A DNA stretch of 10,018 nucleotides from Bacteroidales bacterium (GTDB lineage Bacteria > Bacteroidota > Bacteroidia > Bacteroidales > JAADJA01), in NCBI GenBank assembly GCA_029933495.1, contig JAOZOC010000082.1, positions 1-10,018 of the forward strand, given 5' to 3'. A program made the position numbers and the translations under genes. Below are positions 1 through 7,947 of the stretch, piece by piece. Below the pieces are notes generated by a model that searched no databases, was not told the DNA's origin, and saw nothing but the letters and a program-made list of their open reading frames with translations. Within the stretch, counting starts at the first letter, position 1; the number at the start of each line of letters is the position of its first letter.

Positions 1-1664
1 TTGGTGGCCTTGTAGCAGAACAACTTGGTGGACTCTGGACAACCTGGAGTGGAACAAATGCTGATGATGCTACTGTTAGCGATACATACTCTAACAGTCC
101 AAGTAACTCTTTCGTAGTAGATGCTGGTACAGTTGACCTGGTTCAGCAGTTTGGTGCTGATCCGATTGCTACCGGCCAATGGATGCACTCAAACTACATC
201 TATGTCCCAACAGGATTCTCAGGATACTACAATGTACAATCCGAACCTACTCCTGGTGTTGCCTGGGTTATCGAACTTTTCTTTGATGATGGCGGCGCAG
301 GACATTTTATGATTGACGGTGTACAGACAGACTATACATATTCACAGGATACCTGGTTTATGGTAAGCATCAACTTCGACCTCAACACAGGTTTGGCTGA
401 AGTAATGTTCGATGGTACTTCTATGCATGTATTTGCAACAGCTAATACTATTGGTGGTATCGATTATTACGGTGCTGACAGTGGTGGAACACCTGGTGCT
501 TATTACGACGATGTATGTTTCGGCCCCGGTTATGCAATCAATCCTCCTCCAGGACCAACAAACTTAACCGGCCCTGCATCAGTTTATAATGGTGAACCTA
601 TTGAACTCGTTTGGGATGCACCATCATCAGGTGGATGGATTCAGTGGGATGACGGAGTTAATGGCGAAGATGGTATTGGTCTCACAGGTGGTGGAACATT
701 CTATGCTGCTTCACATTGGGAGCCTGCTGACCTCACAAACTATAACGGAATGTATCTTACAAAGATCAGCTATTATCATTATGACAATGCTGCAACAGCA
801 GCCTTCGTACTAAAAGTATGGTCAGGAGCAAATGCAGGCACACTCTTGTTAAGTCAGGATGTCAGTGGTAGTGTTCCGGCACAGTGGAACGAGATTACTC
901 TCGACACTCCGGTTATGATTGATGCTTCACAGGAACTCTGGTTCGGTTATGAAGTAACTCACGGTGATGGTGAAAATCCAGGTGGTGTTGATGTAGGACC
1001 CGCAGTACAGTTTAAAGGTGATATGATATCATTCGACGCTTCTAGTTGGGTTTCAATGTCAGCTGAATATGGTCTGGATTACAACTGGAATATTGCAGGT
1101 CTTGTATCAGCTACTGCTGATGGCAAATCTGTTGCTACTCCATTGAGCAAAGAATCCGTTGCTTATCCACAGGGAACTCTTGAAGTTGTTTCTGGTACTA
1201 CAGGTGGTGCTACCAAATTCACTCCTGCACAAAGCAAAGGTCTTTCATCTTACAATGTATATCGTGATGATGCTGTAATAGGTACAACAACAGAAACAAG
1301 TTATTCTGACTCTGATTATCCAGGACTTGGAGTTTATACATACTATGTAACAGCAGTTTACGACAATGGTCTTGAATCAGATCCTTCAAACTCAGTTACA
1401 GTAGATGTTCTAACAGGTGTTGAGGAATATCTTGCAAGTGCTATCAACGTTTATCCTAATCCTGCTACTGATGTAGTTAATGTTAAATCTGATGTACAGA
1501 TCAATTCTGTTAAGGTTTACAACTATGCAGGTCAGGTTATAGTAAACGAAGAGGTTAACAGCATGATGTATCAACTCAATTCTTCACAATATCAGTCAGG
1601 AATCTATTTCTTCCAGATTGAAACTGATGAAGGTACTATCTCTAAAAGAGTTATTATTCAATAG
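1..1664 (+). CDS. Secreted multidomain protein with T9SS type A sorting domain (5' end outside window)
   Basis: The frame is open from base 3, 60 codons before the first ATG at 183, so the gene begins upstream of the window; 553 residues are visible. In order: residues ~1-175 look like a beta-sandwich (concanavalin/LamG-like) domain rich in G, D, W and Y; a proline linker (NPPPGP); the first strands of a fibronectin III-like domain (LVWDAPSSGG); a ~150-residue beta-rich domain beginning near WIQWDDG; a S/T-rich linker; the rest of the FN3-like domain (YNVYRDD, YTYYVTAVYDNG, SDPSN); and a C-terminal domain of ~73 residues with VYPNPATD and GIYFFQIETDEG, ending KRVIIQ. That last domain is the T9SS type A sorting signal, which directs export across the outer membrane and is normally cleaved off as the protein is anchored or released. 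No catalytic domain is visible here; adhesion or substrate binding is an inference. It is followed directly by a strong terminator. Confidence 0.9.
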   Translation, partial: GGLVAEQLGGLWTTWSGTNADDATVSDTYSNSPSNSFVVDAGTVDLVQQFGADPIATGQWMHSNYIYVPTGFSGYYNVQSEPTPGVAWVIELFFDDGGAGHFMIDGVQTDYTYSQDTWFMVSINFDLNTGLAEVMFDGTSMHVFATANTIGGIDYYGADSGGTPGAYYDDVCFGPGYAINPPPGPTNLTGPASVYNGEPIELVWDAPSSGGWIQWDDGVNGEDGIGLTGGGTFYAASHWEPADLTNYNGMYLTKISYYHYDNAATAAFVLKVWSGANAGTLLLSQDVSGSVPAQWNEITLDTPVMIDASQELWFGYEVTHGDGENPGGVDVGPAVQFKGDMISFDASSWVSMSAEYGLDYNWNIAGLVSATADGKSVATPLSKESVAYPQGTLEVVSGTTGGATKFTPAQSKGLSSYNVYRDDAVIGTTTETSYSDSDYPGLGVYTYYVTAVYDNGLESDPSNSVTVDVLTGVEEYLASAINVYPNPATDVVNVKSDVQINSVKVYNYAGQVIVNEEVNSMMYQLNSSQYQSGIYFFQIETDEGTISKRVIIQ

Positions 1665-1684
1665 GAATAATTAATTCTTATCCG

Positions 1685-1725
1685 AAAAAGGCCGTCCCGA
1701 AATTTCGGGACGGCCTTTTTTGTTT
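1685..1725 (+). terminator. Strong palindromic rho-independent terminator
   Basis: Bases 1685-1702 and 1703-1720 are perfect reverse complements (18-base arms with a GC-rich core GGCCGTCCCG), and the right arm ends in a T-run followed by TGTTTT. It lies 20 bases after the T9SS gene stop. The left arm starts with five A, so the structure could also stop transcription on the other strand, although no minus-strand gene is seen on its right. Confidence 0.93.
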
Positions 1726-1823
1726 TCATCTGGATTTTCAACCCCTGCAATTATTGAATTTCACAGTAATTGTGATGATGAGAAAAGCAGTATAAAATTT
1801 GTCATAAATTGAATTTATGAATA

Positions 1824-1856
1824 TTGCAGGCTTAAATATTATTTTTTATACTTTTG
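1824..1856 (+). promoter_or_regulatory. Bacteroidota-type promoter for ileS
   Basis: An exact TAnnTTTG -7 box (TACTTTTG, 1849-1856) is preceded by TTG at 1824-1826 with a 22-base spacer, close to the known Bacteroidota layout (TTTG/TTG, ~19-22 bases, TAnnTTTG). Transcription would begin near 1862, giving a leader of about 60 bases. The leader shows no Shine-Dalgarno sequence, no T-box-like structure and no attenuator hairpin. Confidence 0.65.
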
Positions 1857-1921
1857 CACAATTTTCAGAGACAGAATGGTTAATGCGGTTTTTGAAAAAA
1901 TCAGAAATACTTTAATAACAA

Positions 1922-4900
1922 ATGAAACAGAAATATCCTGAATATAAAAAACTTGACCTGACGCAAATCGGGAATGATATTAACGACTACTGGAAGCACC
2001 ACAATACTTTTGAAAAAAGTGTTGAGATCAGGAAAGGACATAAGCCATTCGTATTTTATGAAGGGCCACCATCAGCAAACGGCACTCCCGGGATCCATCA
2101 TGTGATGGCACGGTCAATCAAAGATATCTTCTGCCGGTATAAAACAATGAAGGGTTACCTCGTTGAACGAAAAGCAGGCTGGGATACACATGGCCTTCCG
2201 GTCGAAATTGGAGTTGAAAAGTCACTTGGAATTACAAAAGAAGATATTGGAAAGAAAATTTCTGTTGAAGATTATAACAAAGCCTGCCGTAAGGAGGTGA
2301 TGAAATATAAAGACCTGTGGGATGAACTTACAGTCAAAATGGGATACTGGGTCGATCTTGATGACCCTTATCTAACTTTTGATAATAAGTATATTGAAAC
2401 AGTATGGTGGTTGCTGAAAAAACTTTATGACAAAGGTTTGATTTACAAAGGCCATACAATTCAGCCATATTCACCGGCAGCAGGTACAGGGCTCAGCTCT
2501 CACGAACTGAATATGCCTGGTTGTTACAAAGATGTTAAGGATAATACTGTTGTAGCTCAGTTCAAAGTTGGCAGAGATGACAGGGCGGAATTCCTGTTTG
2601 ACAATACCAGCGGAGATCTCTTCTTTCTTGCCTGGACAACAACGCCATGGACTTTGCCATCAAATACTGCTCTTGCTGTCGGGGCAAAAATTGACTACAT
2701 AAAAGTAAAAACTTTTAATCCTTACACTCACAAACCTATTACTGTTATATTAGGTAAAGACCTAAAGGATAAATACTTTCCTGAAGCAAATGCAGAACTC
2801 AAACTTGACGACTATGAGCCAGGGCAGAAAAAAATCCCTTTTGAAGTTGCCGGGGAGTTTAAAGGCAAAGAGCTTGTGGGAATACGATACGAGCAGCTAT
2901 TACCCTACGCGCAACCTGAAGACGGCGATGCATTCAGGGTTGTTACCGGAGATTTTGTCACAACTGATGACGGAACCGGAATAGTACATATTGCACCCAG
3001 TTTTGGTGCAGATGACTACAAAGTTGGAAAAGAAAACGGGATAGGCTCTCTGACAATGGTAAATAAGCAGGGTAAGTTTGTGGATGAAATGGGCGAATTT
3101 GCAGGCAGATATGTCAAGAAGGAATATGACCCTGACTTTGATCCGAAGAACAGTAATTCTGTTGATATAGACATTATTGTAAAACTCAAAAAAGAGAATA
3201 AAGCATTTAAGACTGAAAAATATGTTCACTCCTACCCTCACTGCTGGAGAACTGACAAACCAATCCTCTATTATCCCCTGGATTCCTGGTTCATAAAAAC
3301 AACAGCATACAAAGAGCGGATGATAGAGCTGAACAACTCTATTAACTGGAAGCCTCAAGCAACCGGAACAGGCAGATTCGGTAACTGGCTCGAAAATCTG
3401 GTTGACTGGAATCTCTCTAGATCGAGGTTCTGGGGAGTTCCACTACCGGTCTGGATGACAGAAGATTCGGAGGAACAATCCTGCATTGGCTCTGCCGAAG
3501 AGTTGAAAGCTGAAATTGAAAAATCGATTGAGGCTGGATTTATGAAAACAAATCCCCTGGAAGACTTTATTCCGGGAGATAACACAACAGAGAACTACGA
3601 AACATTCGATTTTCATAAACCTTATGTTGACGATATAGTGCTTGTCTCTCCAACAGGAAAAAAGATGTATCGCGAACCGGCATTGATTGATGTCTGGTTC
3701 GATTCCGGTTCAATGCCCTATGCTCAGTTTCATTATCCGTTTGAGAAAAAGGACAAGCTGAATGAATTTTTCCCTGCCGACTTCATTGCCGAAGGTGTTG
3801 ATCAGACAAGAGGATGGTTTTTTACACTTCATGCAATAGCAACAATGGTATTTGATTCAGTTGCCTATAAAACTTGCGTATCAAACGGCCTTGTACTTGA
3901 TTCAAAGGGAAACAAGATGTCGAAGCGACTGGGAAATGCTGTTGACCCGTTTGAGACAATTCAAAAATATGGCCCCGATGCAACACGCTGGTATATGATA
4001 ACAAATGCCCAGCCCTGGGACAACCTGAAATTCGACAGCAATGGCATTGATGAGGTAAGACGAAAGTTCTTTGGCACATTATACAATACATACGCATTTT
4101 TTGCACTTTATGCCAATATCGACGGGTTCGATTTTTCGCAAGAAGAAATTCCCGTTGAGAAGCGTCCGGAGCTTGACAGGTGGATCATCTCAGAATTAAA
4201 TTCACTTATTAAAAAGGTGGATACATTTTATAATGATTATGAGCCTACAAAAGCAGGGCGTGCAATTGCCGATTTTCTTGATCTGCATCTCAGCAATTGG
4301 TATGTTCGCCTTAGCAGACGAAGATTCTGGAAGGGTGAATATACAGAGGATAAGATATCGGCATATCAAACACTTTATAAATGTCTTGAAACTATTGCAC
4401 AGTTGTCATCTCCTATTGCACCCTTCTTTTCAGAGAGACTTTTCATTGATCTTAACACTGCTACCGGGGAAATTGAAGCTGATTCGGTTCATCTGACGGA
4501 CTTCCCTGAAGCTAATGAAACATATATCAATACCGACCTTGAAGAGAGAATGGAGCTTGCACAGAAAATATCATCAATGGTTCTGTCGTTAAGGAAGAAG
4601 ACAAATATCAGAGTTAGGCAGCCACTTGCAAAGATCATGGTTCCCGTCAGAGATGATAAGTTCAAAAAGCAGCTTAAATCAATGAAGCAACTTATTCTTT
4701 CGGAAGTGAATGTTAAAGAGCTGGAGTTTATGACTGATGATAGTATTTTGGTTAAAAAGATTAAACCCAACTTTAAAACTCTTGGTCCAAAATATGGAAA
4801 GCTGATGAAAGCAATTTCATCAGAGCTGGTTCAGTTCGATAATGAAAGGATCAAACGATTTGAAAGTGAAGGCAATGATACTCTCCATATTAACGGTCAG

Positions 4901-5287
4901 GAAATTGTCATTGAGTTAACAGATGTTGAAATACTAACGCAGGACATACCCGGATGGTTGGTAAGTAATATGGGAACATTGACAGTTGCTCTTGACATTA
5001 CAATTACTAATGAGCTGAAAGAGGAAGGTATAGCCCGCGAACTTGTAAACAGGATACAGAATATCAGGAAAGACAAGAAATTTGAAGTCACTGATAAAAT
5101 AAATGTAAAAATTGAAAAAAACAATGGATTAATTCCGGCAGTTAAAAGAAATATTTCGTATATTTGCTCGGAAACTTTGGCCGATTCTTTAGAATTGGTT
5201 GATAATCTGGATGACAATGAAAAACAGATAATTGAGTTATCTGATGAACTAAGAACACATATTATTGTTACAAAACATTTAGGTTGA
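1922..5287 (+). CDS. ileS: Isoleucyl-tRNA synthetase, IleRS2-like, with GIHH in place of HIGH
   Basis: This cytoplasmic class I synthetase charges tRNA-Ile with isoleucine in an ATP-dependent reaction and edits mischarged valine. Its 1121 residues contain the whole architecture: N-terminal PPSANG followed by the signature tetrapeptide at 57-60; the CP1 editing domain with the threonine-rich AWTTTPWTLPSN (237-248) and GTGIVHIAPSFGADD (351-365, D365 the probable editing aspartate); WFDSGSMPYAQ; KMSKR (665-669) as the second ATP-binding signature; an anticodon-binding domain with NWYVRLSRRRFW; and a long C-terminal extension. The C-terminus has no CxxC zinc motif, as expected for type 2 (eukaryote-like) IleRS. 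The signature reads GIHH rather than HIGH. The family assignment is certain; the type 2 assignment rests on the C-terminus and overall length. First gene of a tight cluster with the DksA-like gene (35-base gap) and lspA, an order common in Bacteroidota. Confidence 0.98.
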   Translation: MKQKYPEYKKLDLTQIGNDINDYWKHHNTFEKSVEIRKGHKPFVFYEGPPSANGTPGIHHVMARSIKDIFCRYKTMKGYLVERKAGWDTHGLPVEIGVEKSLGITKEDIGKKISVEDYNKACRKEVMKYKDLWDELTVKMGYWVDLDDPYLTFDNKYIETVWWLLKKLYDKGLIYKGHTIQPYSPAAGTGLSSHELNMPGCYKDVKDNTVVAQFKVGRDDRAEFLFDNTSGDLFFLAWTTTPWTLPSNTALAVGAKIDYIKVKTFNPYTHKPITVILGKDLKDKYFPEANAELKLDDYEPGQKKIPFEVAGEFKGKELVGIRYEQLLPYAQPEDGDAFRVVTGDFVTTDDGTGIVHIAPSFGADDYKVGKENGIGSLTMVNKQGKFVDEMGEFAGRYVKKEYDPDFDPKNSNSVDIDIIVKLKKENKAFKTEKYVHSYPHCWRTDKPILYYPLDSWFIKTTAYKERMIELNNSINWKPQATGTGRFGNWLENLVDWNLSRSRFWGVPLPVWMTEDSEEQSCIGSAEELKAEIEKSIEAGFMKTNPLEDFIPGDNTTENYETFDFHKPYVDDIVLVSPTGKKMYREPALIDVWFDSGSMPYAQFHYPFEKKDKLNEFFPADFIAEGVDQTRGWFFTLHAIATMVFDSVAYKTCVSNGLVLDSKGNKMSKRLGNAVDPFETIQKYGPDATRWYMITNAQPWDNLKFDSNGIDEVRRKFFGTLYNTYAFFALYANIDGFDFSQEEIPVEKRPELDRWIISELNSLIKKVDTFYNDYEPTKAGRAIADFLDLHLSNWYVRLSRRRFWKGEYTEDKISAYQTLYKCLETIAQLSSPIAPFFSERLFIDLNTATGEIEADSVHLTDFPEANETYINTDLEERMELAQKISSMVLSLRKKTNIRVRQPLAKIMVPVRDDKFKKQLKSMKQLILSEVNVKELEFMTDDSILVKKIKPNFKTLGPKYGKLMKAISSELVQFDNERIKRFESEGNDTLHINGQEIVIELTDVEILTQDIPGWLVSNMGTLTVALDITITNELKEEGIARELVNRIQNIRKDKKFEVTDKINVKIEKNNGLIPAVKRNISYICSETLADSLELVDNLDDNEKQIIELSDELRTHIIVTKHLG

Positions 5288-5322
5288 TTTATCGTACAAA
5301 TAAGCTTGAATATTAAAAATTT

Positions 5323-5739
5323 ATGGATATGGCAAATGAAGAAATTAATGTAGAAACTAAAAAGACTCGCTATTCGGATCTTGAACTGGACGAATTTCGC
5401 CAAATTATTTTAGAAAAACTGGTTAAGGCCAAAGAAGATTTTAAAATGCTTACCGATGCTTATACTAATGCCAATGAGCATGACACATTTGATACATCCC
5501 CTACATTTAAAGTTTTGGAAGAAGGGTACCAGGTATTATCAAAAGAGGAAAACAGCAGGCTTGCGGCAAGACAGGAGAAGTTTATCAACTCACTTGAAAA
5601 TGCACTTATTCGTATCGAAAATAAAACATACGGCATTTGCAGGGTAACAGGCAAGCTTATTTCAAAAGAAAGGTTGAAAAGTGTTCCTCATGCTACTTTA
5701 AGTATTGATGCGAAATTAAATCAACCGAAAAAAAGATAA
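5323..5739 (+). CDS. DksA/TraR-family protein with degenerate zinc finger
   Basis: A 138-residue protein of the DksA/TraR family, which binds the RNA polymerase secondary channel and modulates transcription initiation. The N-terminal two thirds (about 18-100) is charged and should form the coiled coil; its tip region HDTFDTSP carries D54 and D57 with the same D-x-x-D spacing as the acidic tip of E. coli DksA. The C-terminal part keeps the zinc-finger scaffold (YGICRVTG, RLKSVPHATLSIDAK) but only the first of four cysteines (C106); the other three positions are T109, S127 and A130, so zinc is probably not bound. Starts at 5323 and 5329 (residues 1 and 3) are both possible and no Shine-Dalgarno sequence decides between them. 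It sits between ileS and lspA, probably on one transcript. Family membership is clear; action on RNA polymerase or ppGpp dependence is inferred. Confidence 0.9.
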   Translation: MDMANEEINVETKKTRYSDLELDEFRQIILEKLVKAKEDFKMLTDAYTNANEHDTFDTSPTFKVLEEGYQVLSKEENSRLAARQEKFINSLENALIRIENKTYGICRVTGKLISKERLKSVPHATLSIDAKLNQPKKR

Positions 5740-5771
5740 CCTGATATTATACCTACTTTGAAGTTTCGATT

Positions 5772-6368
5772 TTGAAAAAAGCAACTTTTATTATTTTTCT
5801 GGTTTTAATAGTTGATCAGGTTTCAAAAATCTGGATTAAAACGCATTTAACCCTTGGAGAAGAAATTCCGGTAATAGGAAACTGGTTTATTCTGCATTTT
5901 ACCGAAAACGAAGGAATGGCTTTTGGAATGAGGTTTGGAGGCTCATCCGGAAAACTTATTTTGAGTATTTTCAGAATTATTGCTGTTGCTGGCATCGGTT
6001 GGTATCTTTTCCATTTAATTAAGCAAGGTGCAAAAACAGGACTTATCATCTGTATTTCACTCATTTTTGCAGGAGCACTAGGCAATATTATTGATAGTGC
6101 ATTTTATGGTATGTTATTCAATGAAAGCAGATTTCATGAAGTTGCAACGATTTTCCCGGCTGACGGAGGATATGGTTCGTTTTTACATGGGAAGGTTGTT
6201 GACATGCTCTATTTCCCATTAATAAAAGGCATTTATCCATCCTGGATTCCAGTTTGGGGAGGATCACAATTTATTTTTTTCAGGCCGGTTTTCAATATTG
6301 CAGATTCAGCAATCACAGTTGGAGTTATTTCCTTGATTCTGTTCCAAAGAAAATTCTTTAAGAAATAA
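5772..6368 (+). CDS. lspA: Lipoprotein signal peptidase (signal peptidase II), TTG start
   Basis: An inner-membrane aspartyl peptidase that cuts the signal peptide of prolipoproteins just before the lipid-modified cysteine. Family blocks are all present in 198 residues: VDQVSK (14-19), ENEGMAFGM (45-53), GALGNIIDS (101-109), KVVDM with catalytic D144, and FNIADSAITVG with catalytic D178. About four hydrophobic segments are visible (near 5-20, 60-83, 90-108, 172-192). A stretch of roughly 30 residues between GNIIDS and KVVDM is longer than in E. coli, as in other Bacteroidota LspA. The start is TTG: the frame has a stop at 5742-5744 and no ATG or GTG before the first transmembrane segment, and the N-terminus KKATFIIFLV is typical of LspA. 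It lies 32 bases after the DksA-like gene. Two predicted lipoprotein substrates are encoded downstream in this window. Confidence 0.96.
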   Translation: MKKATFIIFLVLIVDQVSKIWIKTHLTLGEEIPVIGNWFILHFTENEGMAFGMRFGGSSGKLILSIFRIIAVAGIGWYLFHLIKQGAKTGLIICISLIFAGALGNIIDSAFYGMLFNESRFHEVATIFPADGGYGSFLHGKVVDMLYFPLIKGIYPSWIPVWGGSQFIFFRPVFNIADSAITVGVISLILFQRKFFKK

Positions 6369-6378
6369 AAAAATATTT

Positions 6379-6386
6379 TATCTTTG
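6379..6386 (+). promoter_or_regulatory. Bacteroidota -7 promoter box for atpD
   Basis: TATCTTTG matches TAnnTTTG exactly and lies 10 bases after the lspA stop and 22 bases before the atpD start. The -33 element is weak: only a T-rich stretch (6354-6359) sits at the right distance. No terminator separates lspA from this site, so readthrough from the ileS cluster is also possible. Confidence 0.6.
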
Positions 6387-6408
6387 CACTCAAAATTAAG
6401 AAATCACT

Positions 6409-7917
6409 ATGAAAATCAAAAGTAAAGGAACTATATCTCAGATAATTGGGGCAGTTTTAGATGTTACATTTGAAAAGGAAGAAGACCTTCCTAATCTTCT
6501 TGATGCGCTGGTAGTAACCAGAGATGACGGATCAACACTGGTACTTGAGACACAGCAGGATATTGGCGAAAATACAGTGCGAACAATTGCTATGGATTCA
6601 ACTGACGGCTTAAGAAGAGGTATGGATGTAATTGGAACAGGTCAACCAATTGCAATTCCGGTAGGTGATGAAATTAAAGGACGGCTATTTAATGTAACTG
6701 GCGATACTATTGACGGTCTCGGACAGGTTGACACAGGTAAATCCTATGTGATACACCGCGATCCACCGAAATATGAAGAACTATCAACATCGGTAGAAAT
6801 CCTATATACAGGTATTAAAGTTATCGATCTTATTGAGCCTTATTCAAAAGGTGGAAAAGTTGGTCTGTTTGGTGGTGCAGGTGTTGGAAAAACGGTTATC
6901 ATTATGGAACTTATCAACAACATTGCAAAAAATTACTCCGGTATGTCGGTTTTTGCAGGTGTTGGTGAACGAACAAGAGAGGGTAATGACTTGCTCCGTG
7001 AAATGATTGAGTCGGGAGTTATTAAATATGGTGATGATTTTACAAAAGATATGGAATCGGGCGGATGGGACTTGTCGAAAGTTGACCGCAAAGAGTTACA
7101 GCAATCACAGGCAACATTATCATTTGGTCAGATGAATGAGCCTCCCGGAGCACGTGCAAGAGTTGCACTTACCGGTTTAACGATTGCAGAGTATTTCCGC
7201 GACGGTGATGAAAAATCAGGTGGAAGTGATATCCTGTTCTTTATGGATAATATCTTCCGTTTTACACAGGCAGGCTCTGAAGTTTCAGCTTTATTAGGAC
7301 GTATGCCGTCAGCTGTAGGTTATCAACCTACGCTTGCAACTGAAATGGGCGCACTACAGGAACGGATTACATCAACAAAAAGAGGCTCCATTACATCTGT
7401 TCAGGCAGTTTATGTACCTGCTGATGACCTTACCGACCCTGCTCCGGCAACTACTTTTTCGCACCTTGATGCTACTACAGTATTAAGTCGTAAAATTGCC
7501 GAATTAGGGATTTATCCTGCTGTTGACCCACTCGATTCTACATCAAGGATACTTTCTCCTGATATTGTTGGTGTTGAGCATTACAATACAGCACAAAGAG
7601 TTAAAGAGCTATTACAGCACTATAAAGAACTACAGGACATTATTGCAATTCTGGGTATGGATGAATTGTCAGAAGAAGATAAACTTGCAGTAAACAGAGC
7701 TCGTAGAGTTCAGCGCTTTCTTTCACAGCCATTCCACGTTGCAGAACAGTTCACAGGCCTTAAGGGAACACTCGTAAAGATTGAAGATACGATCAAAGGT
7801 TTCAATATGATTATGGACGGTGAAGTCGATGAATACCCTGAAGCTGCTTTTAACCTGGTAGGAACTATTGATGAGGCAATTGAGAAAGGCAAGAAAATAC
7901 TTTCTAAAGAGAAATAA
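6409..7917 (+). CDS. atpD: F-type ATP synthase subunit beta
   Basis: The catalytic F1 subunit, which makes ATP from ADP and phosphate as the central stalk turns; it is a peripheral cytoplasmic-side membrane complex. In 502 residues: an N-terminal beta-barrel; P-loop GGAGVGKT (155-162, K161, T162); GERTREGND with catalytic E187 and R188; QMNEPPGARARVALTGLT; Walker B ILFFMDN (D280); the highly conserved SALLGRMPSAVGYQPTLA; and the C-terminal DELSEED (418-424), which contacts the gamma subunit. Compared with E. coli AtpD, about 27 extra residues lie between GND and QMNEPPG (around 206-232, containing GGWDLSKVD), an insertion shared with other Bacteroidota beta subunits. It is followed 30 bases later by atpC. 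The genes for alpha, gamma, delta and the Fo part are not in this window. Confidence 0.99.
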   Translation: MKIKSKGTISQIIGAVLDVTFEKEEDLPNLLDALVVTRDDGSTLVLETQQDIGENTVRTIAMDSTDGLRRGMDVIGTGQPIAIPVGDEIKGRLFNVTGDTIDGLGQVDTGKSYVIHRDPPKYEELSTSVEILYTGIKVIDLIEPYSKGGKVGLFGGAGVGKTVIIMELINNIAKNYSGMSVFAGVGERTREGNDLLREMIESGVIKYGDDFTKDMESGGWDLSKVDRKELQQSQATLSFGQMNEPPGARARVALTGLTIAEYFRDGDEKSGGSDILFFMDNIFRFTQAGSEVSALLGRMPSAVGYQPTLATEMGALQERITSTKRGSITSVQAVYVPADDLTDPAPATTFSHLDATTVLSRKIAELGIYPAVDPLDSTSRILSPDIVGVEHYNTAQRVKELLQHYKELQDIIAILGMDELSEEDKLAVNRARRVQRFLSQPFHVAEQFTGLKGTLVKIEDTIKGFNMIMDGEVDEYPEAAFNLVGTIDEAIEKGKKILSKEK

Positions 7918-7947
7918 GAAAAAAATCATTAAGAATACAACACTATA

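Noticed and set aside
183..185. ATG at 183 as the start of the T9SS protein
   Set aside because: The same frame is open for 60 further codons to the window edge, with residues fitting the same domain (GGLWTTWSGT), and no signal peptide follows this ATG.
1876..1941. A 21-codon reading frame in the ileS leader overlapping the ileS start
   Set aside because: It contains three isoleucines, which recalls a leader peptide, but there is no attenuator hairpin and T-run between it and ileS, and it overlaps the start codon.
2900..3358. 152-codon minus-strand frame inside ileS
   Set aside because: It lies fully antisense to well-conserved IleRS sequence and its product looks like no known protein; it is a shadow of the real gene.
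4897..5403. 168-codon minus-strand frame across the end of ileS and the start of the DksA-like gene
   Set aside because: The product is rich in S, F and I, as expected for the complement of AT-rich coding sequence, and both overlapped genes are convincing.
5753..5760. CTACTTTG before lspA as a promoter
   Set aside because: It has only one base between TA and TTTG instead of two and no -33 element at the right distance; the tight spacing favours co-transcription from upstream.
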